A stretch of 34,673 nucleotides of DNA from an uncultured Bacillota bacterium (GCA_949283975.1 CASDUK010000004.1:1-34673); one strand, 5' to 3'; counted from the first letter of the stretch, positions 8,497 to 16,625 are shown. Program-made: numbers and translations. The notes: a model not told the origin generated them from the letters alone.

Positions 8497-9194
8497 GTTT
8501 GCCTCCTATATTTTATTGGATCTATTAATCCAAGCTCTTTAAAAGCTTTAATTCTGTCTGTGCATGAATTACAGAGGCCACAGGCAAGTTCCTCGTTGTC
8601 ATAACAAGTCCACGTTAAGTCTAAAGGCACATTTTTATCTACCGCTAATTTAATTATCTCTCTTTTGCTGAGATTGCACAGCGGGGCTTCAATTTCAACT
8701 TTTCTTCCAGACCCCGCTATTATGGCCTCATTCATTGATTTATTAAATTCCGTGCTACAATCTGGATAAAGATCATATGCAATCCCTTCTTCTCTGTGAA
8801 TACCGTAATATATCTTGGACAAATTGTTCTCTATTGCATAGCCCGCGCAAATTGAAAGCATAATTCCGTTTCTAAATGGAACATTTGAAATTACATTCTC
8901 GTTTTCTTTAAGATTTTCAAACTGTTTATCATATGTTTGATGAGACAGTTCAAGATTATTATGTGAAAGCATCGCACATTTTTTGCTAAAACTAAACAAC
9001 TTAGAAATGTCCATCTCTATTAAATTAACATGATAAAACTTGCAAATTTCTTTGGCATGAGCAAGCTCCTTAATATTCTTTTGTCCATAATTGAAAGAAA
9101 TGGCTTCAACATTTTCTCTACCATGCTTTTCAATTGCCAAGGCCAAGCAAGTTGTGCTGTCTATCCCTCCGCTCAACAGAACTAAAACTTTCAT
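8493..9194 (-). CDS. queC: QueC-family 7-cyano-7-deazaguanine synthase
   Basis: QueC turns 7-carboxy-7-deazaguanine, ammonia and ATP into preQ0, a queuosine precursor. The N-terminal PP-loop LLSGGIDSTT (6-15), the VPFRN segment, YPDC, and the zinc site C197/C205/C208/C211 in the TWTCYDNEELACGLCNSC region are intact. Length 233 aa is normal. It starts one base after the Ham1 gene ends and overlaps the next gene by an ATGA. queD, queE, queF and tgt are absent from this window, and the neighbours are nucleotide enzymes. QueC relatives have been recruited to other jobs elsewhere (QatC, type IV CBASS), so an altered role is possible; the catalytic residues argue for real ATP-dependent chemistry. 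Confidence 0.88.
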   Translation of the reverse strand: MKVLVLLSGGIDSTTCLALAIEKHGRENVEAISFNYGQKNIKELAHAKEICKFYHVNLIEMDISKLFSFSKKCAMLSHNNLELSHQTYDKQFENLKENENVISNVPFRNGIMLSICAGYAIENNLSKIYYGIHREEGIAYDLYPDCSTEFNKSMNEAIIAGSGRKVEIEAPLCNLSKREIIKLAVDKNVPLDLTWTCYDNEELACGLCNSCTDRIKAFKELGLIDPIKYRRQT

Positions 9195-9195
9195 C

Positions 9196-9750
9196 TTACA
9201 CTGCTCCGTTCAAGTATTCGACCAATTGTTGATAGCCCGTGTCATTCCAAAGTTTTAGCCTTTCCTCATCTGGAAAACAAGCCAAAGTTTTGTCTTTTCC
9301 CTCTGGGATGAAAATAAAGTCCCAACACCAGCCATACTCACCCTGTTTAGCTTTTGAAATTGTTCCTTCTGTTACAGACTCAAAAACAACTGGCTCTTTC
9401 CCATATTCGCAAAATGCAAGAGCTTGAATAAATCTTGCTTTTCTGTTTTCAACGCCCTCTAAAAGCTTTAAAACTCCATCTTCGCCTATTGTGTCTTGAA
9501 CGTAATGTGTATAGGCTGAAGGAAATCCGTTTAAGGCATCAATGACTATCCCTGTGTCATTTTTGACAACGTTGCACTTAAGTTTTTCGCTTGCCCATTT
9601 TGATGAATAAGCCGCAACCTCTTTAACCGAATCCGCTTGAATTTCAACGGTTTCCATCTTCACATTGTCAACCTCAATCCCGCGCGGTTCCAAAAAATTT
9701 TTTGCTTGAGCAATTTTTGCCCAGTTCCCTGTAACTAGGGTAATTTTCAT
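9196..9750 (-). CDS. Ham1/RdgB-family NTP pyrophosphatase
   Basis: Ham1/RdgB enzymes cut non-standard purine NTPs (dITP, XTP) to NMP and pyrophosphate. Family marks: the N-terminal VTGNWAKIAQAKNFL (5-19), KNDTGIVIDALNGFPSAY (62-79) matching D-[DS]-[ST/AG]-G-L-x-x-x-A-L-x-G-x-P-G-x-Y, and a conserved C-terminal region. It is shorter (184 aa) and diverged; the usual GNPGK reads GNWAK, and PG-Y is PSAY. The ATG overlaps the end of the FAD dehydrogenase gene by 4 bp, and queC starts one base after it. In this operon it may act on an unusual purine nucleotide rather than as a general house-cleaning enzyme (inference). Confidence 0.82.
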   Translation of the reverse strand: MKITLVTGNWAKIAQAKNFLEPRGIEVDNVKMETVEIQADSVKEVAAYSSKWASEKLKCNVVKNDTGIVIDALNGFPSAYTHYVQDTIGEDGVLKLLEGVENRKARFIQALAFCEYGKEPVVFESVTEGTISKAKQGEYGWCWDFIFIPEGKDKTLACFPDEERLKLWNDTGYQQLVEYLNGAV

Positions 9751-11195
9751 AATTTTTCCTCCTTTTTAATATTCCTTGCCATTTGAACTCCAGAGCAGGA
9801 AGCAATCATCAAGCCAATTGTCATTCCGCCGCCAGCGCCCATACAATAAAGCCCTTCAATTGAAGTCATGAAATGTTTATCCACAACCACTTCATTGGAA
9901 TAAAATTTAATCTCAGGCCCATACATCAAATTGTCGTCATCTCCGAACCCTGGAACCACTTCATCCATTTTTTTTATGAACTTTATTATATTTGTTAATG
10001 TTCTATAATCAAGAACACAAGACAAGTCACCTAAATATGCATTCATATATGTTGGTACAACTTTATTATTTTTAATTTTTTCAACGGTACTTTCTCTTCC
10101 ATTTTTCAAATCGCCAACCCTTTGTAAAATTACATTGCCATTTGAAAGTATATTCGACTTTTTTGCTATTGAAAAGCCATATTCAATTGATTTTTTAAAA
10201 TCTTTAGAAAAATTATAAGAAACTAAAATTGCTAGGTTTGTATTTTCGCTTTTTTTATTTTTATAGGAATGTCCATTAACAAGCGTACAGCCATTATCAT
10301 AAGCTTCTGGCGTTACAAACCCGCTTGGATTTTGACAGAAAGTTCTTACCTTATTTTTAAATGGTTTGAATTTTCCTATAAATTTTCCTTCATACAGCAA
10401 ATTGTTAACCTTTTCCATTGTTTCATCTTTAAGCTCATATCTTATGCCCACATCTAAATTACCGCTTCTAGTTTTTATTTTATATTTCTCGCATAATTTC
10501 TCAAGCCACTCAGATCCACCAGCGCCAACTGCCAAAAGAATTTTGTTTGCAAAAATATTCCCATGCTTGCTTGTTATAACACCTTTGGCGCTGTTATTTA
10601 AAACTATAAGGTCAACAACCTCCTCGTCAAAAAGCATGTCAATCTTTGGCTCTAAATATTTTTCTATGTCGTAAAATAGTTCGTGAGATTTTTCTGTTCC
10701 TAAGTGTCTAATTGGCACATCCACCAAGCTTAATCCATTTTTCTTAGCCAAGACTTGATAATTCTTTATTTCTTCAAGATTTTCGACCCCCTTAATATTT
10801 TTGTCTGCTCCGAAAGAAAGATAAATTTTGTCAGTGTAATCCATAAGTTCCATCAATTCTTTCTTTGAAAGAAATTGTTTTAAAAAAGAATTATCTTTGC
10901 CTCCAATATATAAATTTTCTGACGAACCACTACGGTTGCAAGAAGATTTATGATAGAGCAAAATTTTGCCGTCCGAATATGCCCCAGCCCCCGAAAAACC
11001 ACATATTATTCCACAATTAGGTTTGCATTTTAGGCACGGACCGCCATGGCTTGCAGGGCAATTTCTTTCTTCAATTCTTTTCCCCTTTTCAATCATTAAA
11101 ATTTTAGCCGCTGGCATTATCTTTGACAGCTCATATGCACAAAATATTCCGCTAGGTCCCATCCCGACAATTATTATATCATAGTGCTCTCTCAT
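9747..11195 (-). CDS. COG2509-type FAD-dependent dehydrogenase with Cys cluster
   Basis: A Rossmann GxGxxG (VGMGPSGIF, 10-18) followed by an acid ending beta-2 (IEKG) marks FAD binding. A cysteine-rich stretch (C46, C54, C57, C61, C65) runs into GFSGAGAYSDGK (67-77), which is characteristic of the uncharacterised COG2509 group. The C terminus GLYCMGAGGGMTIG is the second FAD-contacting motif. Length 482 aa, within family range. No substrate is established for the group as far as I know. It overlaps the kinase gene upstream by 17 bp and the Ham1 gene downstream by 4 bp. A redox step on the imported or synthesised base would fit; this is inference. Confidence 0.85.
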   Translation of the reverse strand: MREHYDIIIVGMGPSGIFCAYELSKIMPAAKILMIEKGKRIEERNCPASHGGPCLKCKPNCGIICGFSGAGAYSDGKILLYHKSSCNRSGSSENLYIGGKDNSFLKQFLSKKELMELMDYTDKIYLSFGADKNIKGVENLEEIKNYQVLAKKNGLSLVDVPIRHLGTEKSHELFYDIEKYLEPKIDMLFDEEVVDLIVLNNSAKGVITSKHGNIFANKILLAVGAGGSEWLEKLCEKYKIKTRSGNLDVGIRYELKDETMEKVNNLLYEGKFIGKFKPFKNKVRTFCQNPSGFVTPEAYDNGCTLVNGHSYKNKKSENTNLAILVSYNFSKDFKKSIEYGFSIAKKSNILSNGNVILQRVGDLKNGRESTVEKIKNNKVVPTYMNAYLGDLSCVLDYRTLTNIIKFIKKMDEVVPGFGDDDNLMYGPEIKFYSNEVVVDKHFMTSIEGLYCMGAGGGMTIGLMIASCSGVQMARNIKKEEKL

Positions 11196-11886
11196 TTGTT
11201 TCTCCCTTTATCATGACTGGTTTATAATACCCAAATGATTTACCTTCAGACATTTCAGAAAGATTAAAACCAAATTTTGAGTTCGCAATTTTAAAAAGCT
11301 TTTGTTTTTGCTCTGGACCAAGCTTGTCATAAACACTTATAATGTTGCACGCAATCTTGCATATTTGGTTTAAATCAAATTTTGTTGTATCTAATGCAAT
11401 ATATGGAACGTTATATTTTTCTGCAAATTCAACCATTTTGTCATAGCCCAATTTCCTAACTTCATAGCTTCTTAAATCTTCATCGTTTACATCTCTTCCC
11501 GCAATTCTATTAAGTCGCTCTTTGGATCCAGCATATAACATGAATGTCAAATCAGGAATAGTCCCTAGTTTTGAAAACGTTTCAAAAAAGCCTTGAGGTG
11601 CGTTTTTTTCTTCGAAGAAAAAGACAGACGGCATTCCTCTTTCAACAATTAAATTCCTGTTTCTATCATTATTTTCAAACATACATCTAAATGTGTAGAA
11701 CATCAGGGCTAATTGTCTGTTGTCAGATTTCCTTATGTATTTTACAAACTCTTTATACTTATCTTCTGGGATTTGAAAATAATCTTGTATTACATTGTGA
11801 GAATATTCGAAACCCAATTTGACTGCAAGAGCCTTTGCAACTGTTGTCTTCCCGCAACCATCCATTCCCTCAATAGAAACAATCAT
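11179..11886 (-). CDS. Thymidylate-kinase-like P-loop nucleotide/nucleoside kinase
   Basis: The P-loop GMDGCGKTT (7-15) and the ERGMPS segment (82-87, equivalent to DRxxxS of thymidylate/deoxynucleoside kinases), followed by an Arg-rich lid-like helix (about 128-145), place it in the thymidylate kinase superfamily. It differs from Tmk in having a C-terminal extension of about 50 residues, so the substrate may not be dTMP. Length 235 aa. The ATG overlaps the transporter gene by 4 bp. In this operon a nucleotide kinase next to a phosphoribosyltransferase and an NTP pyrophosphatase would allow a base to be carried to the triphosphate and back (inference). Confidence 0.8.
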   Translation of the reverse strand: MIVSIEGMDGCGKTTVAKALAVKLGFEYSHNVIQDYFQIPEDKYKEFVKYIRKSDNRQLALMFYTFRCMFENNDRNRNLIVERGMPSVFFFEEKNAPQGFFETFSKLGTIPDLTFMLYAGSKERLNRIAGRDVNDEDLRSYEVRKLGYDKMVEFAEKYNVPYIALDTTKFDLNQICKIACNIISVYDKLGPEQKQKLFKIANSKFGFNLSEMSEGKSFGYYKPVMIKGETNERAL

Positions 11887-12569
11887 TTCTGTTCAACCTC
11901 CTGTTCAACAGTTTTATTTCTTCTTGTAAAGAAGTAAAAAAATGGTGTATCCAAAAGTGCAATAATTGCCTTGAAAATATATTGAGTAAAAATCATTACA
12001 AAAAGCATTTTTACATTGTTAAAAATCCATCCATAACCAAACCCAAACGCAATTAAGGTAAAAATAACTGTATCTAACAATTGGCTAGTTAAAGTACTGA
12101 GATTATTCCAAATCCATTTGCCCTTATTTAAATTTGTGTGTTTCTTTATCCACCTGTTTCTTATTGCGTTAAAAATAAATACATCTAGGAATTGGCTTAC
12201 TAAATAAGAAGCAAAACTAGCTAAAACGAAAAACCAATTTTGGCCTAAAATTGTTACATAGGCGCTTTGCGTATTCGAGTCTAGCGCAGGAATAAATCTA
12301 CCAATTACTATTAAAATGGTTGCAATAAGTTGAGCAATAAGGCCAAAAACAACGACCTTGTTTGCCTCCTTCTTGCCCCAAATTTCATTTACAACGTCCG
12401 TGACTAAATATGTAATTGGATAACAAATAATCCCACAAGGCAAAACCATTAATTCGCCAAAAATGTAGATGTTAAGGGTTAAAACCTTGCTTGCTACTAT
12501 GTTTGCAATAATTAAGCAAGTTGCAAAAATAACACAAAGCAAAATAAAGTTGTTCGTTGTTTTTTTCAA
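11883..12569 (-). CDS. Queuosine precursor transporter (YhhQ/QPTR family, VUT)
   Basis: Integral membrane protein with about six hydrophobic segments and the YhhQ signatures TDVVNEIWGKKEA and SQLLDTVIF. YhhQ imports preQ0/preQ1 (and queuine in some lineages) in studied bacteria. The longest frame opens at 12617, but I choose the TTG at 12569 because a near-perfect AGGGAGGT site (12573-12580) lies just before it, while the upstream ATG has none; this gives 228 aa and an N terminus starting just before the first membrane helix. First gene of the six-gene operon; its partner gene overlaps by 4 bp. The short leader can form two exclusive stems (see separate entry), which suggests translation control. 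Confidence 0.9.
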   Translation of the reverse strand: MKKTTNNFILLCVIFATCLIIANIVASKVLTLNIYIFGELMVLPCGIICYPITYLVTDVVNEIWGKKEANKVVVFGLIAQLIATILIVIGRFIPALDSNTQSAYVTILGQNWFFVLASFASYLVSQFLDVFIFNAIRNRWIKKHTNLNKGKWIWNNLSTLTSQLLDTVIFTLIAFGFGYGWIFNNVKMLFVMIFTQYIFKAIIALLDTPFFYFFTRRNKTVEQEVEQK

Positions 12570-12622
12570 GCTACCTCCCTTCGTTATAAAAGTAGCATGA
12601 AACTTGTCTTTTAACAACTACT
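12570..12622 (-). promoter_or_regulatory. Putative regulatory leader with two alternative stems
   Basis: In the minus-strand leader of the transporter gene, CTAC near 12592-12595 can pair upstream (AGTAG of 12618-12622 with CTACT of 12591-12595) or downstream (GCTAC of 12592-12596 with GTAGC of 12570-12574). The second stem overlaps the end of the Shine-Dalgarno site and abuts the TTG start. A small TTGT/ACAA stem lies inside the first. The layout is switch-like, but it does not match the preQ1-I consensus I know. Stems are only 5 bp, so this is tentative. Confidence 0.35.
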
Positions 12623-12627
12623 GAAAT

Positions 12628-12657
12628 TTTATAGTATTTATAAGCTGCATTTATCAA
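12628..12657 (-). promoter_or_regulatory. Promoter of the deazaguanine-type operon
   Basis: On the minus strand TTGATA (12652-12657), 18 bp, TATAAA (12628-12633). The predicted transcript begins near 12621, leaving about 52 nt before the TTG start. The grpB terminator lies just upstream, so the operon is a separate unit. Confidence 0.55.
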
Positions 12658-12691
12658 TTGCGCTTATTAATAAATATAATTACTATATATT

Positions 12692-12720
12692 ATAAAAACA
12701 ACAGCTCGCGCTGTTGTCTT
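12692..12720 (-). terminator. Terminator of the grpB-family gene
   Basis: Perfect 8-bp stem ACAACAGC/GCTGTTGT (12698-12705 with 12710-12717), GCGA tetraloop on the minus strand, followed by TTTTTA. It directly follows the stop at 12722. Confidence 0.9.
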
Positions 12721-12721
12721 T

Positions 12722-13249
12722 TTATTTGTACAGTTTATATGCTTTTTCTAAAATTGAAGAGATATATTCATTTTTGCCGGCCGTGTAAAGTTTTCTTTCG
12801 TTTGCATATTTTGAGGACAAATCCTTTTTTAGCTGTTCATATCTTTTAATTTCTTCTGGATGGTCGAGCAAATATCTTTTAAAGTACATGAACTCATTCC
12901 AATATTCACTGCCTATAAGCTGCATGTGAATGTAGTGGGTTCTTAGCTCTGGCGGCCCTTTTCTTGCAAGAATTTCCCCCTTTGTTTCATAATCATTTAA
13001 AATGTCATAGCCAGCCTCTGCCATAACAGATTCAAGCTTGAAAAGCGTCTTTTCGTCTTTTGCCCCAATTGCAATGTCGATAATTGGTTTTGCACTGAGC
13101 CCAGGAATTGACGTGCTTCCAACATGTTCTATTTCAACATCAAAATCTTTTAAGATGTTTTTTAAAATTTTCTTTTCTTTTTCAAATTCCTCTGGCCAGC
13201 TTTTGTCGTATGGATATACGGCAACAGAACTTTTATGTAATCCAATCAT
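12722..13249 (-). CDS. GrpB/UPF0157 family protein (nucleotidyltransferase-like fold)
   Basis: Matches the GrpB (PF04229/UPF0157) family: AVYPYDKSWPEEFEKEK near the N terminus, EHVGSTSIPGL-KPIIDIAIG in the middle (GS and the D-x-x-I acidic site of a nucleotidyltransferase-like fold), and LRTHYIHM further on. Length 175 aa is normal for the family. The biochemical role is not established to my knowledge. A GGAGGAG site precedes the ATG. It is 46 bp downstream of the HAD-like gene on the same strand and may be the last gene of that operon; a strong terminator follows it. Confidence 0.88.
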   Translation of the reverse strand: MIGLHKSSVAVYPYDKSWPEEFEKEKKILKNILKDFDVEIEHVGSTSIPGLSAKPIIDIAIGAKDEKTLFKLESVMAEAGYDILNDYETKGEILARKGPPELRTHYIHMQLIGSEYWNEFMYFKRYLLDHPEEIKRYEQLKKDLSSKYANERKLYTAGKNEYISSILEKAYKLYK

Positions 13250-13295
13250 GAACTCCTCCTTTTTTATTTTAATATAAATTAAAGAGCAAAGTCAA

Positions 13296-13922
13296 TTATA
13301 TTAAAAGAAACTTCTCAATTTCTTTTGACAATTCTTCAACAGTTTTACACCCTTTTTCTGGACAGTTAAACAAAATTGCATTCCATCCAAATTTTTTTGG
13401 CATTTCGTAATCATATTTCAGGCTGTTTCCAACATTTAAAATTTCTTCGGATTTTAAATTTAATTTTTTTTCAATAAATCTATAATAATTTTCTTCATCT
13501 TTTAAATAGCCAACTTCATATGTCCTAAAAACATGATCCACGTATTTTAAAAGCCCTTCATCCAGTTGATAATTTTTTAAAATATTTGAACTTGAACTTA
13601 AAACAACTTTTATTCCTAATTTTTTTAGTTTTTTTATTAATTTTATTATATTTTTATCAACATATTGATTTTTTTCGCTTTTTTTACTTAAATTTTCGAA
13701 AAAAAATAAAATTTCATTGAATTTATTGCTTTTTAATTCTTTGCAAAATTTTTCTGTTAATTCTCTTAAATCTCCATTATTCTTGTTAAATATTTGCCGA
13801 AACGTCCTTTTTACCTGCTCTAAAGGCAAGTTTAAAATTTGGCCAAGTTCATTCAAAACCGTTTGGTTTTGACTGGCCAAATAAATTGTGTTTCCAATGT
13901 CGAAAGAAATTGCTTTAATCAT
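13296..13922 (-). CDS. HAD-superfamily hydrolase-like protein
   Basis: HAD fold: motif I FDIGNT (DxGxT, the general-acid Asp of the common DxDxT is Gly here), motif II SSSSN, and a motif IV region VGNSLKYDYEMPKKFGW that reads GNS---D instead of GDS---D. The nucleophile Asp is present, but loss of the second Asp often goes with phosphonatase-like or reduced activity. The ATG at 13922 is preferred over a TTG nine bases upstream; a GAGG site serves either. 208 aa, very Lys/Asn/Leu rich and more AT-rich than its neighbours. It overlaps the preceding PHP-like gene by 8 bp, so translation is coupled. The substrate cannot be told. Confidence 0.75.
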   Translation of the reverse strand: MIKAISFDIGNTIYLASQNQTVLNELGQILNLPLEQVKRTFRQIFNKNNGDLRELTEKFCKELKSNKFNEILFFFENLSKKSEKNQYVDKNIIKLIKKLKKLGIKVVLSSSSNILKNYQLDEGLLKYVDHVFRTYEVGYLKDEENYYRFIEKKLNLKSEEILNVGNSLKYDYEMPKKFGWNAILFNCPEKGCKTVEELSKEIEKFLLI

Positions 13923-14595
13923 CTGCTCCAATCACCTCGCCTGTCATATGATTATTGAAGTTAGAACCAAAGAGCAATTTAAGTTTTCTTTCTTCGCAGA
14001 TTTTTTTAATCTTTTCAATTTTTGCGTCGTTCTTCTCGCCCGTGTAGATAACCCCTTGAACATTTAGGTTTGGAATGTCGTCTGTTTCTATTCTCAAGTA
14101 AACCTTTCCGAAGTTTGATAGCAGATTAAACAATTCCATTAGCGTTGGCTTATTCTTTTTGATGTATGGATTTAAAATCCTTAGCGCAGATTTTAAATCC
14201 GAACAAAATCCCAAGTTAATCAAAGCAGAAACTACAACATTTAAATTTAAACAAGGTGTTTTTTTAACTATATTCTCAAAAATTTTGCTTCCATTAAAAA
14301 TTTTTTCAGAGAAATTTAGCAAGCTTTCTTGTTGCCTTTGATTAAGACCATCTATTATTTCTTTAACTTTTTCCAAGTTGTTTATATCAAACAAAATTAA
14401 ACTATGGCCTTCTTCACACGACAAAAACTCAACCCCATAGCATACAGCTATTTTTTTTGAAGGCAAAATTTCTGGAAGCGTTTCCAGTTCGGCTATTCCA
14501 AGGTGGGTAATCCCATTTCTCTCCGCATATGCCAATAAATCAGAAGTACTGAGTGACCCATTAGAAAGTTTTGTCTTGACCAGAAAATCTTTCAT
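13915..14595 (-). CDS. PHP-like protein lacking metal ligands (probable pseudoenzyme)
   Basis: 226 aa. The N terminus lines up with the adjacent PHP phosphoesterase: DFLVKTKLSNG matches DLHIHTVLSDG, and GIAELET matches SITDHET. The alignment shows that the HxH pair has become L5 and K7, the Asp of SDG is Asn, and TDHE is AELE, so the usual metal site is gone. GVEF keeps the conserved Glu. The start at 14595 is chosen for its AAGGAG site; the longer frame (to 14664) would overlap the upstream gene by about 100 bp with no such site. It sits between an intact PHP gene and a HAD gene in one operon. It may be a structural or regulatory partner of the intact PHP proteins (inference). Confidence 0.65.
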   Translation of the reverse strand: MKDFLVKTKLSNGSLSTSDLLAYAERNGITHLGIAELETLPEILPSKKIAVCYGVEFLSCEEGHSLILFDINNLEKVKEIIDGLNQRQQESLLNFSEKIFNGSKIFENIVKKTPCLNLNVVVSALINLGFCSDLKSALRILNPYIKKNKPTLMELFNLLSNFGKVYLRIETDDIPNLNVQGVIYTGEKNDAKIEKIKKICEERKLKLLFGSNFNNHMTGEVIGADD

Positions 14596-15481
14596 TGACT
14601 TTGTTCTCCTTGTTATAAATTTCTTTTCTCTCTTCCATTTTTCCCTTTGTTTGGCAAATGTCAAAAGCAGTCAATTCTTGGCAGCCTAAAGCATGGCCGG
14701 ATTGCATTTCGTGAAAGTCCGACCCTCCTGTTATGACAAGGTTGTTTTCGGCGGCAATTTCTTTTAAAAAATCTTGCTGCTCTCTTGTTGTTGAGCCATA
14801 CACCTCAATTCCGTCAAGCCCTAATTTTGAAAGCCTTTTTGCAATTTCTTGACATTTTGCCCTGTCAAAATCATGCTCCACCTCTCCTATTTTATATTTT
14901 GCGAGCGTTGGGTGGGCCCAAACACAAATTCCTCCACAATCGTGAATCAATTTTATAACCTGCTCGTCGCTAATTTTTTTAATTGGACAATACGCCGGCG
15001 CATCTCTTCCAATGTACAAGTCATACGCTTCTTTTGTTCCCCTTGCATAGCCGCGGGCTATCAGCTCCTTTACAATTACTTTTTTATCCAACACGCCAGT
15101 TTTAGAATGTTTCTTAATTAAGTCTTCTGCGGAAAAAGAAATGTTGAATTTTTCTTTCAATAAATCTAACGTCTTTAAACAAACAATTTCATTTGCCTTT
15201 TTCAATTCCAACAAATATTTTTCTAGTTTATCAAAATCTTGAATTCCATATCCAAGAAAATGGTAGTTATAATACCCTCCAACATTAATCTCAATTCCAG
15301 GGATTAGCTCAATTCCGCAGTTATCGGCAAAACCCTTAAACTCTTTAAAATGAATTATTGTTTCATGGTCTGTAATCGAAATTGTCTCAAGGCCTTCTCT
15401 TTTAGCTTTTTCAATGATAGAATACGAGCTAAGCTGCCCGTCTGAAAGGACTGTGTGAATGTGAAGGTCATACCTAGTCAA
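14561..15481 (-). CDS. PHP-domain metal-dependent phosphoesterase
   Basis: PHP proteins are metal-dependent phosphoesterases (histidinol phosphatase, TrpH/RNase AM, DNA polymerase III PHP). All motifs are seen: DLHIHTVLSDG at residues 5-15, SITDHE, GIEINV, WAHPTL, and GGSDFHE near the C terminus. Layout and size (306 aa) resemble the TrpH/YciV group acting on nucleoside bisphosphates or RNA 5' ends; the exact substrate is not certain. The start is a TTG at 15481 (overlapping the previous stop as TTGACTAG), chosen because an AGGAGG lies 7 bases before it; ATG codons further upstream lack a site. It is coupled to the genes on both sides. Confidence 0.85.
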   Translation of the reverse strand: MTRYDLHIHTVLSDGQLSSYSIIEKAKREGLETISITDHETIIHFKEFKGFADNCGIELIPGIEINVGGYYNYHFLGYGIQDFDKLEKYLLELKKANEIVCLKTLDLLKEKFNISFSAEDLIKKHSKTGVLDKKVIVKELIARGYARGTKEAYDLYIGRDAPAYCPIKKISDEQVIKLIHDCGGICVWAHPTLAKYKIGEVEHDFDRAKCQEIAKRLSKLGLDGIEVYGSTTREQQDFLKEIAAENNLVITGGSDFHEMQSGHALGCQELTAFDICQTKGKMEERKEIYNKENKVNERFSGQDKTF

Positions 15482-16625
15482 AACTTTTCCTCCTAAACTC
15501 ATCAACCAACTTTTTAATTTGTTTCGTTTGCGTTAAATAGAACTGTAAATCTTCGTAAACTCCGTCACCTTTTGAATGGGCATCTGAGCCAATTGTAAAA
15601 ACAAAATTTTCTTGCTTTGCAAAGTTATCCAATTCGTCAAAATGCTCGTGTTGAGACTTAAAATTTTTTTCAATTCCAACAATTCCGCCGCCAAAGTCTT
15701 TTGCCATTTTAACCAAGCTTAATTTATCAAACCCAGGGTGGGCAAAAAGAGTTAGCCCATTCTCATTTAGCTTTGAAATTTTAACTTGACCATATTCATT
15801 TACCGAAAGCGAGCCAGTTTGCGGAAAATCTTTAAATTCGTCATCATCAACGCCCCTAACCGCAAGAATTGACAGCAAAAATCTTCTGTTGTTTTCTATG
15901 TTTATATTATTTGTTTTGTATTTGTTGTCTAGATAGCTAAATCGTTCATTGCACATTTCTTTTCTTTGCTGACAAGAATCTAAGCTGTTATATAGCTTAA
16001 TTTTTTCATAGACATAAGCGGTTTTAACCTTCTTTTGCTCTAATTTTTCTGCAATATATTCAATCAGCGGCGCGTAATCTGGAATTATATTTTTCTTTTT
16101 TAAAAACTTTAAAAATTCTTTATAGCTGACAGTAATTTGGTTTTCCTTAAACACATCTTGAAGCGCTTTGTTTTTTGAAATTCTTTCAAACTGAATTTTT
16201 GCCCTTTTGTAATAGGACTTACTTAAAAGCCTCAGATCTTTATTTAAACCATGATCCTTTGGGTTTATAAAAAGCTTTAAAATGTGACACATTGTCCCAT
16301 ATTCTTTATAGCTAACTGTTTGTTCAACGCCGGTTATGATAATTGGCAGCTCTTTAAGGTCTTTTCCTTTTTTTATTTTTTTATATAATTCATCATACAC
16401 CCCAACATCGTCGTGATCGGTTATTGCAATAATTTTAAAGCCAAGTTTGTTTGCCGTTTCAATGATCTCATCTAAAGTTTGTTTGCCGTCCGACGAATGG
16501 TTTGAATGTATGTGTAGGTCACATAAAAGAGAATTGCGGCCGTCTTTTTCAGCTTCTTCTAGAAGCTTTAAAATTTGGCTTGCGGTCGTTTGATTATATT
16601 TTTCCCAAAATTTGAAATTGTTCAT
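15474..16625 (-). CDS. Long PHP-domain phosphoesterase with helical insert
   Basis: 383 aa. PHP motifs: CDLHIHSNHSSDG (35-47), IAITDHDDVG, ITGVEQ, LFAHPGF and FTIGSDAHSKGDG near the C terminus. Between the second and third motif groups is an insert of about 150 residues (roughly 125-270), Lys/Asn/Glu rich and probably helical, which makes it longer than the usual PHP unit. The ATG at 16625 follows a GAGGG site; a TTG directly before it is less likely. First gene of the operon, with a consensus promoter at 16657-16685, divergent from the LysR gene, so the LysR protein could control it too. The substrate is unknown. Confidence 0.82.
   Translation of the reverse strand: MNNFKFWEKYNQTTASQILKLLEEAEKDGRNSLLCDLHIHSNHSSDGKQTLDEIIETANKLGFKIIAITDHDDVGVYDELYKKIKKGKDLKELPIIITGVEQTVSYKEYGTMCHILKLFINPKDHGLNKDLRLLSKSYYKRAKIQFERISKNKALQDVFKENQITVSYKEFLKFLKKKNIIPDYAPLIEYIAEKLEQKKVKTAYVYEKIKLYNSLDSCQQRKEMCNERFSYLDNKYKTNNINIENNRRFLLSILAVRGVDDDEFKDFPQTGSLSVNEYGQVKISKLNENGLTLFAHPGFDKLSLVKMAKDFGGGIVGIEKNFKSQHEHFDELDNFAKQENFVFTIGSDAHSKGDGVYEDLQFYLTQTKQIKKLVDEFRRKSFD

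Noticed and set aside
12570..12640. Classical preQ1-I riboswitch before the transporter
   Set aside because: The short G-rich stem, C-rich loop and A-rich pseudoknot tail of preQ1-I are not found; only a generic alternative-stem leader is reported.
14596..14664. N-terminal extension of the PHP-like protein
   Set aside because: It overlaps the upstream PHP gene deeply and has no ribosome binding site, while the ATG at 14595 has AAGGAG.
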